Shown here in pieces: positions 11,534 to 21,448 of a DNA stretch of 64,000 nt. Within the stretch, counting starts at the first letter, position 1. Each line of letters opens with the position of its first letter. Made by a program: the position numbers and the translations under genes. Source of the DNA: Diospyros lotus (Eukaryota; Streptophyta; Magnoliopsida; Ericales; Ebenaceae). The notes below the pieces were generated by a model that worked only from the letters and a program-made list of their open reading frames with translations, was not told where the DNA came from and searched no databases. Location: positions 26,322,366 to 26,386,365 of the forward strand of contig NC_068351.1 of assembly GCF_014633365.1 (NCBI RefSeq). The letters are read 5' to 3'.

Positions 11534-11893
11534 CCAATATATTATGTCAGTAAGGTATTACAGGGACCCGAGACACGTTATCCAGTGGCAGAAAAAATGG
11601 CATTAGCATTGGTAAACGCATCCAGAAAGTTGAGGCCATACTTCCAAGCTCATTCGATCATCCTACTTACAGATCAGCCCTTGCGAAGTATTTTACAAAA
11701 GCCCGAATGTTCCGGTCGCCTTACCAAATGGTCCATCGAGTTAAGTGAATATGATATCCAGTATCAACCTCGACAAGCTATAAAAGGACAAGCGCTAGCT
11801 GACTTTATTGTGGAATGTACACACTCCGGAAAGGCAACAGAAAATAGGCAGGCAGAATGGTTGTTGTTTGTTGATGGAGCATCTGGTTCATAG
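11534..11893 (+). CDS. RNase H (gypsy type) and start of a second RNase H
   Basis: Ribonuclease H removes the RNA strand after reverse transcription. This segment holds the rest of the gypsy RNase H, recognisable by its PIYYVSK start and the LTDQPL motif near 11669. A tether leads to a second RNase H, whose first catalytic Asp is in LFVDGAS at 11873. The TAG at 11891-11893 (CAG by one transition) falls just after it. A second RNase H of archaeal type is the diagnostic trait of the Tat lineage. An ATG at 11600 opens the frame by chance; the segment is in frame with RT. Confidence 0.87.
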   Translation, partial: PIYYVSKVLQGPETRYPVAEKMALALVNASRKLRPYFQAHSIILLTDQPLRSILQKPECSGRLTKWSIELSEYDIQYQPRQAIKGQALADFIVECTHSGKATENRQAEWLLFVDGASGS

Positions 11894-13603
11894 GGGAGTG
11901 GTGCTGGGATAGTACTCGTGTCCCCTGAGGGAGAAACGTTTGAGTATTCACTACGATTTTCTTTTCCGAGTACCAACAACGTAGCTGAATATGAAGCATT
12001 AATCGTGAGAATGAGGATAGCAAGAAAAATGGAAGTAGCACGATTGGTTGCTCATAGTGATTCTCAGTTGATTGTGCAGCAGTTTCAAGGACAATATGAA
12101 ACCAAAGAGCAGATAATGGCCCAATACTTGCGCAAGGTAAAAGACCTAGCACAGACATTTCAGAGTTTCCAGTTAACACAAATAAGCAGATCACTCAACG
12201 GACATGCTGATGCTTTATCTAAACTAGTGTCCACTAAAGAAACAACCGGAAAAGCAATATTTGTTGAAATGCTTCATCAGCCGAGCATCGAAGAAAAAGA
12301 GGTATCGTGTGTGGAGACAGGAGTGGATTGGAGATCGTCTTTCTATCGTTATCTCACTAACAATGAATTACCAGATGATCCACAAGAGGCGAGAAGACTT
12401 AAGATGCGAGCTTCAAGGTTTACCATCATAGACGGGATATTATATAAGCGAGCTTACACTACACCTCTTCTCAAATGTTTAGGCCCTCAAGAGGCCGAAT
12501 ATGTCTTGGCAGAAGCTCATAGTGGAGTATGTGGAGAGCACTTGGGAGCAAGAGCCTTAGCCACCAAAATCTTGAGAGCCGGTTTCTTTTGGCCAACATT
12601 AAGGTCAGACGCGTTAAAGAAAGTCAAATCATGTGACAAATGTCAACGACACGCTCCAGTCCAATCTGCCCCGTTATCTCAGTTGCAACCTGCGTTCCAG
12701 CCTATACCATTCGCTCAGTGGGGTTTGGATATTCTGGGACCTTTTCCTCAAGCGCCCGGGCAAAGAAAATTTTTAATAGTGGCCATTGACTATTTCACCA
12801 AATGGATTGAAGCTGAGGCATTGGCTACTATTACGGCACGAAAAGTGAAGGCAATGGTATGGAAAGACATTGTATGCCGGTTTGGGATACTAAGAATTAT
12901 CATCACTGATCATGGGAAGCAATTTGACTGTGACTCCTTTAGAAAATTCTGTGATGACCTAGGAATTCAACTAAGATTCGCTTCAGTGGCATATCCCCAA
13001 GCTAATGGACAAGCTGAGGTCAGTAACCGAACCATATTACATGGTCTAAAAACCCGACTTGAAGGAGCCAGAGGCACATGGGCCGACGAGCTACCCACCA
13101 TCTTGTGGGCTTATCGAACAACTAGTCGGGTCGTTACAGGAGAAACTCCGTTCAATCTAGTATATGGAACAGAAGCTTTAATTCCCATTGAAATTTCAGC
13201 TAAGTCCCCAAGACTGATGGCATATGAAGAAGAGGAAGGCGCAAGGAATTCAGAAGTGCTGCGAGAAAATTTGGATCTGATTGAAGAACATAGGGATAAC
13301 ACTGCCATGAAGATAGCTGCATATCAAAGAAGAATAGCCAGTTATTTCAATTCTCGGGTGAAGAACAAACCCATGAAAGAAGGAGATTTAATACTTCGAA
13401 GATCTGTTATAACCAATGCGCTAAGGGATGATGGAAAGTTACGAGTAAATTGGGAAGGGCCGTACCGCATTCTAAAATTGATTGGCCCCAACACTTGCAT
13501 TTTACAGACTCTTTCAGGAGACACTATGGGGAAAACATGGAATTTGAACTATCTAAAGTTGTATACGAACAATGTATCTGAGAAAATATCTGCAATAACA
13601 TAA
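11894..13603 (+). CDS. int: Second RNase H remainder plus integrase
   Basis: The first part completes the second RNase H, with its catalytic Glu in AEYEALI (near 11993) and Asp in AHSDSQL (near 12056). Integrase follows. It has an HHCC zinc finger, with the two His in AHSGVCGEHLG (near 12520-12545) and the Cys pair in CDKCQ (near 12633-12648). The DDE core comes next: first Asp in WGLDILGPF (near 12727), second in IITDHGKQF (near 12909), Glu in ANGQAEVSNR (near 13015). The usual Asn after the second Asp is His here. The C-terminal part has the GPYR motif of gypsy integrases, and no chromodomain is seen, as expected for Tat. The frame ends at 13603 without further breaks. Confidence 0.9.
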   Translation, partial: GSGAGIVLVSPEGETFEYSLRFSFPSTNNVAEYEALIVRMRIARKMEVARLVAHSDSQLIVQQFQGQYETKEQIMAQYLRKVKDLAQTFQSFQLTQISRSLNGHADALSKLVSTKETTGKAIFVEMLHQPSIEEKEVSCVETGVDWRSSFYRYLTNNELPDDPQEARRLKMRASRFTIIDGILYKRAYTTPLLKCLGPQEAEYVLAEAHSGVCGEHLGARALATKILRAGFFWPTLRSDALKKVKSCDKCQRHAPVQSAPLSQLQPAFQPIPFAQWGLDILGPFPQAPGQRKFLIVAIDYFTKWIEAEALATITARKVKAMVWKDIVCRFGILRIIITDHGKQFDCDSFRKFCDDLGIQLRFASVAYPQANGQAEVSNRTILHGLKTRLEGARGTWADELPTILWAYRTTSRVVTGETPFNLVYGTEALIPIEISAKSPRLMAYEEEEGARNSEVLRENLDLIEEHRDNTAMKIAAYQRRIASYFNSRVKNKPMKEGDLILRRSVITNALRDDGKLRVNWEGPYRILKLIGPNTCILQTLSGDTMGKTWNLNYLKLYTNNVSEKISAIT

Positions 13604-13697
13604 GTCCTAAATGGGACCGTGGACGTAGGCACATTTTGCCGAACCACGTAAAAATACTTGTGTACGCATGGTTGTCATTTTATTTTCGGAAAGGAAA

Positions 13698-14075
13698 CGA
13701 TCGAGCCCGTTGTCCCGCCTATGGCCCGGCAACGAGGTAAACCTACGATCGAGCCCGTTGTCCCGCCTATGGCCCGGCAACGAGGTAAACCTACGATCGA
13801 GCCCGTTGCCCCTCCTATGGCCCTGCAACGAGGTAAACTACGATCGAGCCCGTTGTCCCGCCTAGGGCCCGACAACGAGGTAAACCTACGATCGAGCTCG
13901 TTGTCCCGTCTACGGCCCGGCAACGAGGTAAACTACGATCGAGCCCGTTGTCCCGCCTAGTGCCCGACAACGAGGTTAACCTACGATCGAGCCCGTTGTC
14001 CTGCCTATGGCCCGGCAACGAGGTAAACCTACGATCGAGCCCGTTGTCCCTCCTACGGCCCGGTAACGAGGAAAA
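13698..14075. repeat. 48-bp minisatellite, 8 copies
   Basis: Units start CGATCGAGCCCGTTGTCCCG at 13698, 13746, 13794, 13841, 13889, 13936, 13984 and 14032, with period 48 bp (twice 47). Each has an imperfect dyad with CGTTG and CAACG arms about 25 bp apart. It lies between the convergent gag-pol and antisense genes. From 14076 to 14291 I see no feature beyond AT-rich tail sequence. Confidence 0.93.
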
Positions 14076-14291
14076 ATATGCTCCAGCTCACCGCATTGTG
14101 CATGATTCAATAGCAAAAGAAAAGTCTTGATCTTATATCACTAAAGACAGCAATAAAAGAATAAATCAAGCAATAAAGAGCAGAGCACATTGAGTAGGAC
14201 AAAGAAAAGACATTCATTGATAAAACAAGCAAATTACAACGAAAGGAGCACATTGGCCGAGCAATAGCAGAAAACAAACTACAATGAGGGT

Positions 14292-15769
14292 CTACTCGCG
14301 GGAGCGGGACTTACGAGAGGAACACTTAGAAGATCCCAACGACACAACAGGAATCTCAGGAGGCCCCATGGGGAATTCCCCTTCTTCAACCTCGACCGTG
14401 TGAGGGATATCTTCATTGGCCACACCAGGATCTCCTCCAACGGCTCTGGGATCGATCGTCATGGCTTCTTCCCCATGATTGAAAGGAAACGGATTCCAAG
14501 GGCCCGTCAAGTTTTCCAAATCATCCACTAAGTAAGAATCTAGATAAGAAGGACTCATAGGCTCATTCGGCTCATACTGACGCCAATCTACTTGATGGGA
14601 CTCCTCAACTTCGCGAGTAAGAAAAAGTTCAGGAAAAGTCTCTCCCGGACGCTGAGATTCTAGATGTGCACGGGCCAGATAAAATCCGTATTTCAGGAAG
14701 TCGGAAGCATACTTTCCCTTCCAGTCTTGACAGTCAGTTGAGAAACTATATTCTTTCACTGCTTCAACCCGAATAGCCCAAGCATCTTTCCGACTTATCT
14801 TCAATTCTGACAGGCGCAGAGAATGTTCCTGCAAAAGTGCCTCATGTTCGGCCATCAAATCAATATTCTTATGCTCTTCAACTTCTAGCTGGGAGCGTAA
14901 ATCTTTAATTTCCCCGTGAAGACCCGAGGTACCAACAGAAGCCTCAGACAGTCGATCCTGCATTCGCTCAATCTCTGCCTCTGCCTTCCCGAGCTCCGCC
15001 CGACGAGCACGACCCTTTAACTCTTGGCGCTCATCATTCCAGGAAGATTGACGCTTCCTCCAATCTGACATTTGAGTCTCTACTTGTTCACGATAGGCCC
15101 TGTCCCTTGCGTTGGAAGCAACGATTCCTTGGATACCTTGCACCAGAAACTGCTCTGCTTCGTCCCTAGTCTGGGTATAATTACCACCGATAAATCGTCG
15201 TTCCTCTCGAGGGAGAATGGTGGAATAAATGAGGCGAGCACCAATCCCCGGTTCAGTAACCGAGTCTGTCTCTAATACTCGACCACTAAGTTTCGTGCCG
15301 TCTCCAAGAATCATGGTATGTCTCACATTGCCTGGAATGGGAAGTATAGGAGGCGACCTCAATGCTTTCTCGCCTTCAAGACGGCGACGATCCTTCCTAT
15401 TTGGAACTACAGGATGGCGACATTCTTCTTCCACCCATGCCATGTCACCAACAAACCGAGAAGACGAGCTTCGCCCCCCTTGAGAATTGGGAGCAGGAGA
15501 GGGGATGTCTACAGCCTCTTCATGAGAAAGAGGAATTGATGGACTTTCCGTATGAGTAGGAGCTTCAACACTAGAATGATCGCTTCTTGGACGACGCCGC
15601 CTTTCGACCCCAGTCGGAGAAACGCCGGCAGGTATACGCGACCAAGGAGGGCGGGAGCTCGTAGATCTCTCAGCTCCATGTGTAGAAACCCTGGCCGTTG
15701 TCACAGCATGCACCTCCTCCTCGCGGTGACGTCTACGCAACTCCATCAGTCTACCCAATCCATCCATTT
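14292..15769 (-). CDS. Antisense ORF, last exon (coiled-coil part)
   Basis: This exon is open for about 490 codons, with an ORF start at 15782 that lies in the predicted intron. It begins with a basic Arg/Glu-rich stretch, then a low-complexity Ser/Pro-rich region. A long heptad-like stretch rich in Glu, Leu, Arg and Lys (minus-strand positions about 15070-14780) suggests a coiled coil. The end is acidic and then Ser/Arg-rich. No enzyme motif is seen. The exon joins the upstream frame in phase through the predicted splice at 15852/15770, which supports it as a real former coding exon. Function unknown. Confidence 0.72.
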
Positions 15770-15852
15770 CTGCAAAAATCAATACAAAACATTTAGCATG
15801 GAGAAATAATGCGACAATGGAAAAAGAAAGATAATGGCGAAAGATATTCTAC
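15770..15852 (-). other. Predicted intron in the antisense ORF (83 bp)
   Basis: On the minus strand the 5' site reads GGG/GTAGAAT and the 3' site TTTTTGCAG/A, with a T-rich, AT-rich body. Removing it joins the upstream frame (phase 1) to the downstream frame exactly, passing the otherwise early stop. Splicing is inferred, not shown. Confidence 0.65.
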
Positions 15853-16498
15853 CCCCAAGAGTGTTTTCCTCCTGAGGATGAAAAGGAGGAAGGGAAAATG
15901 ATCCAGGCATTTCCATCTCTTCCTCCTCGACTACTTCCATTTCTTCATTGGATAGCATGGAAGAGCGAGGAAGAACAGTTGGTGTCACGACCCCCTAACC
16001 TGCGATTCTGAGATTCTCCAAAGTCAAGAGGCTCCTCAACTCGATGGGGCCCTGCGCCGTTAACATTTCTACTAGATGACGATACACGCCCCGAACTTCC
16101 TTGCAGGGAGGAAACCCTTGGCTGGCGTCTTGATGATTCCAGTATAAAGGAGCATCCCAATTAGGTGGAGGTTCTATCACTACCCATCGTTCTTCAAACC
16201 AATTAATCTTGTTTGGAAGAGCGATGAACAGCTCCAAACCCGACACCTTCTGGAGCGTGTAAAGGGCACGATCCTTGTTGGCTTTTCGCAATCGATAGAA
16301 GCAACTGAAGAGTCTCAAGGAGGGGCGACATCCCTCAGACGACAAAGTATAGAGAAGCCGACCATTTGAGCCCACCGTTAAGATGAAGTTGAGCGGGAAT
16401 GATCTTGTAGTGACGCAACCATGCCATTGTAAAGAGCAGAAGGGGAAAGCGGAGTCCCACCTCAAATGAAGCAAAGTGAAGACCAAGGGAGCCCTCAT
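15853..16498 (-). CDS. Antisense ORF, middle segment
   Basis: An open segment in one minus-strand frame from 16498 to a TAG at 15995-15997, continuing in the same frame to the predicted splice site at 15853. It contains a basic stretch (FYRLRKANKDRALYTL) and a Trp-rich block (NWFEERWVVIEPPPNWD) that match the expected position in the Transposase_28-type family. An acidic Glu/Met-rich tail follows the stop. The TAG is one C-to-T step from CAG on the coding strand, as in gag-pol. The first roughly 100-150 bp of this open segment overlap the N-terminal frame and are probably not its natural reading. Confidence 0.65.
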
Positions 16499-16661
16499 CT
16501 ACCCGAGAGGGGTCCGGCTCATCAAGGCAAGGGTACATCACCATAAATCCAGAAGGAGTGGCATCATAAACTTGCTCAAAATCCCCGTATCGAAGCCGGG
16601 AGCTCGAAGTGGTAGGAATGTGCGCGGGGCTGGGGGGTGATGTCGGTCTTCTCCTCGACAT
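16335..16661 (-). CDS. Antisense ORF, N-terminal segment
   Basis: Open from an ATG at 16661, 108 codons, starting with an Arg/Pro/Ser-rich leader. It then has a motif run with DEGSLGLHFASFEVGLRFPL that I associate with the gypsy-type antisense family. The frame leaves the family reading near its end, so an indel is likely near 16340-16400. A TATA box lies about 360 bp upstream at 17018-17025 on the same strand. Confidence 0.65.
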   Translation of the reverse strand: MSRRRPTSPPSPAHIPTTSSSRLRYGDFEQVYDATPSGFMVMYPCLDEPDPSRVDEGSLGLHFASFEVGLRFPLLLFTMAWLRHYKIIPAQLHLNGGLKWSASLYFVV

Positions 16662-16828
16662 ATTAAAACATTCAAAATCGTTACCTTGTTACGTTAGGAA
16701 AAGCGGACGATCACAGCGAGCAAAGTACCTGCACATAAACGCAACGAAAATCAGTACAGGGCAAAGAAGGAACAACCGAAGGCCGAGATAAACATTTCAA
16801 GCCATTTAAGAGCATCGGGGCTCCAAGA

Positions 16829-16895
16829 CCTCTCGGCCATGACCGAGTGGCCATGATTTTGGCCGAGGCCACTCGATCATGACCGAGTGGCCCAA
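16829..16895. repeat. Internal copies of the CACTCGG/CCGAGTG palindrome
   Basis: CTCGGCCATGACCGAG and CACTCGATCATGACCGAGTG repeat the LTR palindrome motif, here downstream of the antisense TATA box and upstream of the antisense ATG. They are outside the LTR. Confidence 0.75.
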
Positions 16896-17017
16896 TGGAA
16901 GCTCCCCAAATGCGAAAAAAGAAGACGTGACCCAGAAACGCGCCGAGACCTGAGAGAATTTTAGTTTTGAAGCACCTCAGCTGATCCTTGTGAAAATTAA
17001 ATGAAGACTTGAAGCCC

Positions 17018-17025
17018 TATTTATA
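17018..17025 (-). promoter_or_regulatory. TATA box for the antisense gene
   Basis: On the minus strand the sequence is CCTCTATAAATAGGG, a strong plant TATA box, about 360 bp before the antisense ATG at 16661. It is the only such box seen on this strand between the ATG and the LTR. A promoter role is inferred. Confidence 0.65.
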
Positions 17026-17181
17026 GAGGTTCAAAAGGCAAAAAAGTCGAAAGCTGTGGAGCAAATACACAAAATGAAGAGCAAATGCGCAAAAATGATC
17101 TCCCGAGAGATAAACAAAATGCGGCAAAAGCGACGCCCATTTTTCCCAGGATCGTATGCTCTTTTACCCGACTCCTCAGCT

Positions 17182-17199
17182 AAAAAAGCAGGGAGCAAT
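17182..17199 (+). promoter_or_regulatory. Polypurine tract of the Tat element
   Basis: AAAAAAGCAGGGAGCAAT lies directly before the 3' LTR and is the expected primer site for plus-strand DNA. Confidence 0.75.
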
Positions 17200-17447
17200 T
17201 GATATACTCGGGAGGGCGAAATGGATCTGTGATCGAATGTGGGCCCCAATAGAAGACAAATCAAAGTTAAGGGCCAAGGAAGACCCGCTCGGCCGTGCCG
17301 GGTGGGAGCCCACTCGGCACAACCGAGTGGATGAGACCACTCGGCTGGGCCGAGTGGCTAAGACCACTCGGCACAACCGAGTGGATGAGGCCACTCGGTT
17401 CTGCCGAGTGGCCGTGACCACTCGGTTGCCGAGTGGTTTTCCCCACC
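17200..17447 (+). repeat. 3' LTR, truncated after about 248 bp
   Basis: It matches the first 194 bp of the 5' LTR but is 54 bp longer because of extra palindrome units. It ends abruptly at TTTTCCCCACC and passes into satellite ATTGAAAATTT. Roughly 1060 bp of LTR is missing. The join shares CCACCA between LTR and satellite. Confidence 0.92.
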
Positions 17448-19067
17448 ATTGAAAATTTAAAAAAAAAAAGGAAATTTTTTTTTCGACCAATCACGGGAAA
17501 AATGAAGATATTACACTTACGCCCGACTGTTCGATTTGATCTCTAATACTTTTGTTTCAACATGAAACAACCAAAAGGTTGTTCAACTAACTAAATTAAG
17601 GTGTATTCCGAGTTTTATTATAACTTTTTGTAAATGAATTACGACGATTCGACTTTTGTGCCGGAATTTTAGCTGCACAAAAAACTTTCTTCGATTAGAT
17701 TTTTTTTGAAGTCATAACAATCGTATAGAAATTCTTGTTCAGATCAAATAATTTTTTATAGATATCTTGGTTACGGAGCACTCCCTGCAATCGATTCGGT
17801 TACTGATAACTGTACCCAAAATTACATTAAACTCCTAATTTTGTAAATATCACAATTACACTTAAAGTGTATTCTAGGTTGTAATGACTTTTTGTAAGTG
17901 AATTACGACGATTCGACTTTTATGCCGCAGTTTTAGCTGCACAAAAAACTGTTTCCGATCAAATTTTTTTCGATGTCATAATAATTGTATAGACATTCTT
18001 GTTCAGATCCTATAATTTTTTTTAGATATCTTGGTTATGGAGCACTCCCTACAATCGATTCGGTTACTCATAATTGTACCGAAATTCACGTTAAACAACC
18101 AATCTTGCGAATATTTCAATTACACTTCCAAATAAAATTACACTTCAAAACCATATAAAATTATCCTCATTCCACCATTGAAAATTTAAAAAAAAAAAAA
18201 GAAATTTTTTTTCGACCAATCACGGTAAAAATGAATAAATTACTCTTACGCCTGATTGGTCAATTTGATCGCTAATATTTTTGTTTTAACATGAAACAAC
18301 CAAAAGGTTGTTCAACTAACTAAATTAAGGTGTATTCCGAGTTTTATTATAACTTTTTGTAAATGAATTACGACGATTTGACTTTTGTGCAGGAATTTTA
18401 GCTGCACAAAAAATTGTTTCCGATCAGATTCTTTTCGATGTCATAATAATTGTATAGACATTCTTGTTCAGATCATATAATTTTTTTTAGATATCTTGGT
18501 TACGGAGCACTCCCTACAATTGTTTTGGCAGTCATAATTGTAACAAAAGTTACGTTACACCCCTAAGCTTGTGAATATTTCAATTACACTTCCAAATAAA
18601 TTTAAACTTGAAAACCATATGAAATTATCTTCATTCCACCATCGAAAATTTAAAAAAAAAAAAGAAATTTTTTTTTTCGACCAATCACGGGAAAAATGAA
18701 GAAATTACTCTTACGCCCGATTGTTCAATTCGATCGCTAATATTTTTGTTTCAACATGAAACAACCAAAAGGTTGTTCAACTAACGAAATTAAGGCGTAT
18801 TCCGATTTTTATTATAACTTTTTCTAAACGAATTACGACGATTCGACATTTGTGCAGGAATTTTAGCAACACAAAAAACGGTTTCCGACAGATTTTTTTC
18901 GATGTCATAACGCTCTTATAGAAATTCTAGTTCAGATCAATTAATTTTTTTTTGATATCTTGGTTACAAAGCACACCCTGCAATCGATTCGATTACTCAT
19001 AATTGTGCCAAAAATCACGTTAAACTCCTAATCTTGTGAATATTTCAATTACATTTCCAAATAAAAT

Positions 19068-19830
19068 TACACATAAAATCCATATGAATTATCTTCAATC
19101 CACCATTGAAAATGTTTTTAAAAAAAAGGAAATTTTTTTTGCGACCAATCACGGGAAAAATGAAGAAATTACACTAACGCCCGACTGTTCGATTTGATCT
19201 CTAATACTTTTGTTTCAACATGAAACAACCAAAAGGTTGTTCAACTAACTAAATTAAGGTGTATTTCGAGTTTTATTATAACTTTTTGTAAATGAATTAC
19301 GACGATTCGACTTTTGTGTCGGAATTTTAGCTGCACAAAAAACTGTTTTCGATCAGATTTTTTTTTATGTCATAACAATCGTATAGAAATTCTTGTTCAG
19401 ATCAAATAATTTTTTTTAGATATCTTGGTTACGGAGCACTCCCTGCAATCAATTCGGTTACTGATAACTGTACCAAAAATTACGTTAAACTCCTAATTTT
19501 GTGAATATCTCAATTACACTTAAAGTGTATTCTAGGTTGTATTGACTTTTCGTAAATGAATTACGACGATTCGACTTTTGTGCGGAGTTTTAGCTGCACA
19601 AAAAACTGATTTCGATCAAATTTTTTTCGAGGTCATAATAATTGTATAGACATTCTTGTTCAGATCTATATTTTTTTTTAGATATCTTGGTTACGGAGCA
19701 CTCCCTACAATCGATTCGGTTACTCATAATTGTACCGAAATTCACGTTAAACAACCAATCTTGCGAATATTTCAATTACACTTCCAAATAAAATTACACT
19801 TCAAAACCATATGAAATTATCTTCATTCCA
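19068..19830. repeat. Duplicated satellite segment, left copy
   Basis: This stretch is repeated almost exactly at 21449-22211, an offset of 2381 bp. It includes a shared oddity (AAAATGTTTTTAAAAAAAAG) and a short-unit junction. The edges are approximate. Confidence 0.75.
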
Positions 19831-21448
19831 CCATTGAAAATCTAAAAAAAAAAAAAAGAAATTTTTTTTTCGACTAATCACGAGAAAAATGAAGAAATTA
19901 CTCTTACGCCCGATTGGTAAATTTGATCGCTAATATTTTTGTTTCAACATGAAACAACCAAAAGGTTGTTCAACTAACTAAATTAAGGTGTATTCCGAGT
20001 TTTATTATAAGTTTGTTAAATGAATTACAACGATTCGACTTTGGTGCCGGAATTTTAGCCGCACAAAAAACAGTTTCTGATCAGATTTTTTTTATGTCAT
20101 AACAATCGTATAGAAATTCTGGTTTAGATCATACAATGCTTTTTTGATATCTTGGTTACGGAGCACTCCTTGCAATCGATTCGGTTACTCATAACTGTAC
20201 CGAAAATCACGTTAAACACCTAATCTTGTGAATATTTCAATTACACTTCCAAATAAAATTACACTTAAAAATGATATGAAATTATCTTCATTCCACCATT
20301 GAAAATTTAAAAAAAAAAAATGTTTTTGCAACCAATCACGGAAAAATGAAGAAATTACACTTACGCCCGACTGTTCGATTTGATCTCTAATACTTTTGTT
20401 TCAACATGAAACAACCAAAAGGTTGTTCAACTAACTAAATTAAAGTGTATTCCGGGTTGTATTGACTTTTCGTAAATGAATTACGACGATTCGACTTTTG
20501 TGCTGGAGTTTTAGCTTCATAAAAAACTATTTCCGATCAGATTTATTTCGATGTCATAATAATTGTATAGACATTCTTGTTCAGATCATATAATTTTTTT
20601 TAGATATCTTGGTTACGGACCACTCGCTACAATCGATTCGGTTACTCATAATTGTACCGAAATTCACGTTAAACAACCAATCTTGCAAATATTTCAATTA
20701 CACTTCCAAATAAAATTATACTTCAAAACCATATGAAATTATCTTCATTCCACCATTGAAAATGTTTTTAAAAAAAAAAAGAAATTTTTTTTTCGACCAA
20801 TCACGGTAAAAATGAATAAATTACTCTTGCGCCCGATTGGTCAATTTGATCTCTAATATTTTTGTTTCAACATGAAACAACCAAAACGTTGTTCAACTAA
20901 CTAAATTAAGGTGTATTCCGAGTTTTATTATAACTTTTTGTAAACGAATTACGACGATTCAACTTTTGTGCCGGAATTTAAGCTGCACAAAAAACTTTCT
21001 TTGATCAGATTTTTTTTGACGTCATAACAATCGTATAGAAATTCTTGATCAGATCAAATAATTTTTTATAGATATCTTGGTTACGGAGCACTCCCTGCAA
21101 TCGATTCGGTTACTGATAACTGTACCCAAAATTACGTTAAACTCCTTTTTTTGAGAATATCTCAATTACACTTAAAGTGTATTCTAGGTTGTATTGAGTT
21201 TTCGTAAATGAATTACGACGATTCGACTTTTGTGCCGGAGTTTTAGCTGCACAAAAAACTGTTTCTGATCAAATTTTTTTCGATGTCATAGTAATTGTAT
21301 AGACATTCTTGTTCAGATCCTATAATTTTTTTTAGATATCTTGGTTACGGAGCACTCCCTACAATCAATTCGGTTACTCATAATTGTACCGAAATTCACG
21401 TTAAACAACCAATCTTGCGAATATTTCAATTACACTTCCAAATAAAAT

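Larger units (their letters stand above)
7922..13603 (+). pseudogene. Tat gag-pol polyprotein frame with five stops
   Basis: One reading frame runs from an ATG at 7922 to the stop at 13601-13603 with no frameshift. It is broken only by stops at 7985 (TGA), 9728 (TGA), 10400 (TAA), 11531 (TGA) and 11891 (TAG). Each can come from CGA, CAA or CAG by one C-to-T change. Domain order is Gag, aspartic protease, RT, RNase H, a second RNase H, integrase. The family makes a Gag-Pol polyprotein that its own protease cuts, in a cytoplasmic particle. The stop at 9728 sits between Gag and protease and might be natural; the others cut domains or their borders and look like decay. The sub-entries below describe each piece. 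Confidence 0.88.
14292..16661 (-). pseudogene. Antisense ORF of the Tat element (Transposase_28-like), degenerate
   Basis: A gene on the opposite strand between integrase and the 3' LTR. The N-terminal part (16661 down to about 16340) has LHFASFEVGLRFPL and QLHLNG, resembling the plant family catalogued as putative gypsy-type transposon (Pfam Transposase_28). A frame change near 16340-16400 is needed to enter the next segment (down to 15998). A TAG at 15995-15997 interrupts that frame, and an 83-bp intron is likely at 15770-15852. The last exon is long and coiled-coil rich. Such antisense ORFs are reported in Tat elements such as Grande and Retand, with unknown function. The family link is from memory of its motifs, so it is moderately sure. 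Confidence 0.75.
6621..17447 (+). mobile_element. Ty3/gypsy LTR retrotransposon, Tat lineage, degenerate
   Basis: A gypsy-type element lies inside the satellite. Its order is 5' LTR, PBS, Gag, protease, reverse transcriptase, RNase H, a second RNase H, integrase, minisatellite, antisense ORF, polypurine tract, and a truncated 3' LTR. The two successive RNase H domains and the antisense ORF near the 3' end are features known for the Tat/Ogre/Retand group, so the lineage call is firm while the family is unknown. The coding frame carries five in-frame stops and the 3' LTR is cut, so the copy is not autonomous. Over the first 130 or so alignable LTR bases I count about six differences, so the insertion is not recent. 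No target-site duplication can be checked because the 3' end is lost. Confidence 0.93.

Noticed and set aside
13658..14130. Repetitive ORFs over the 48-bp minisatellite
   Set aside because: A 48-bp period keeps several frames open on both strands by itself.
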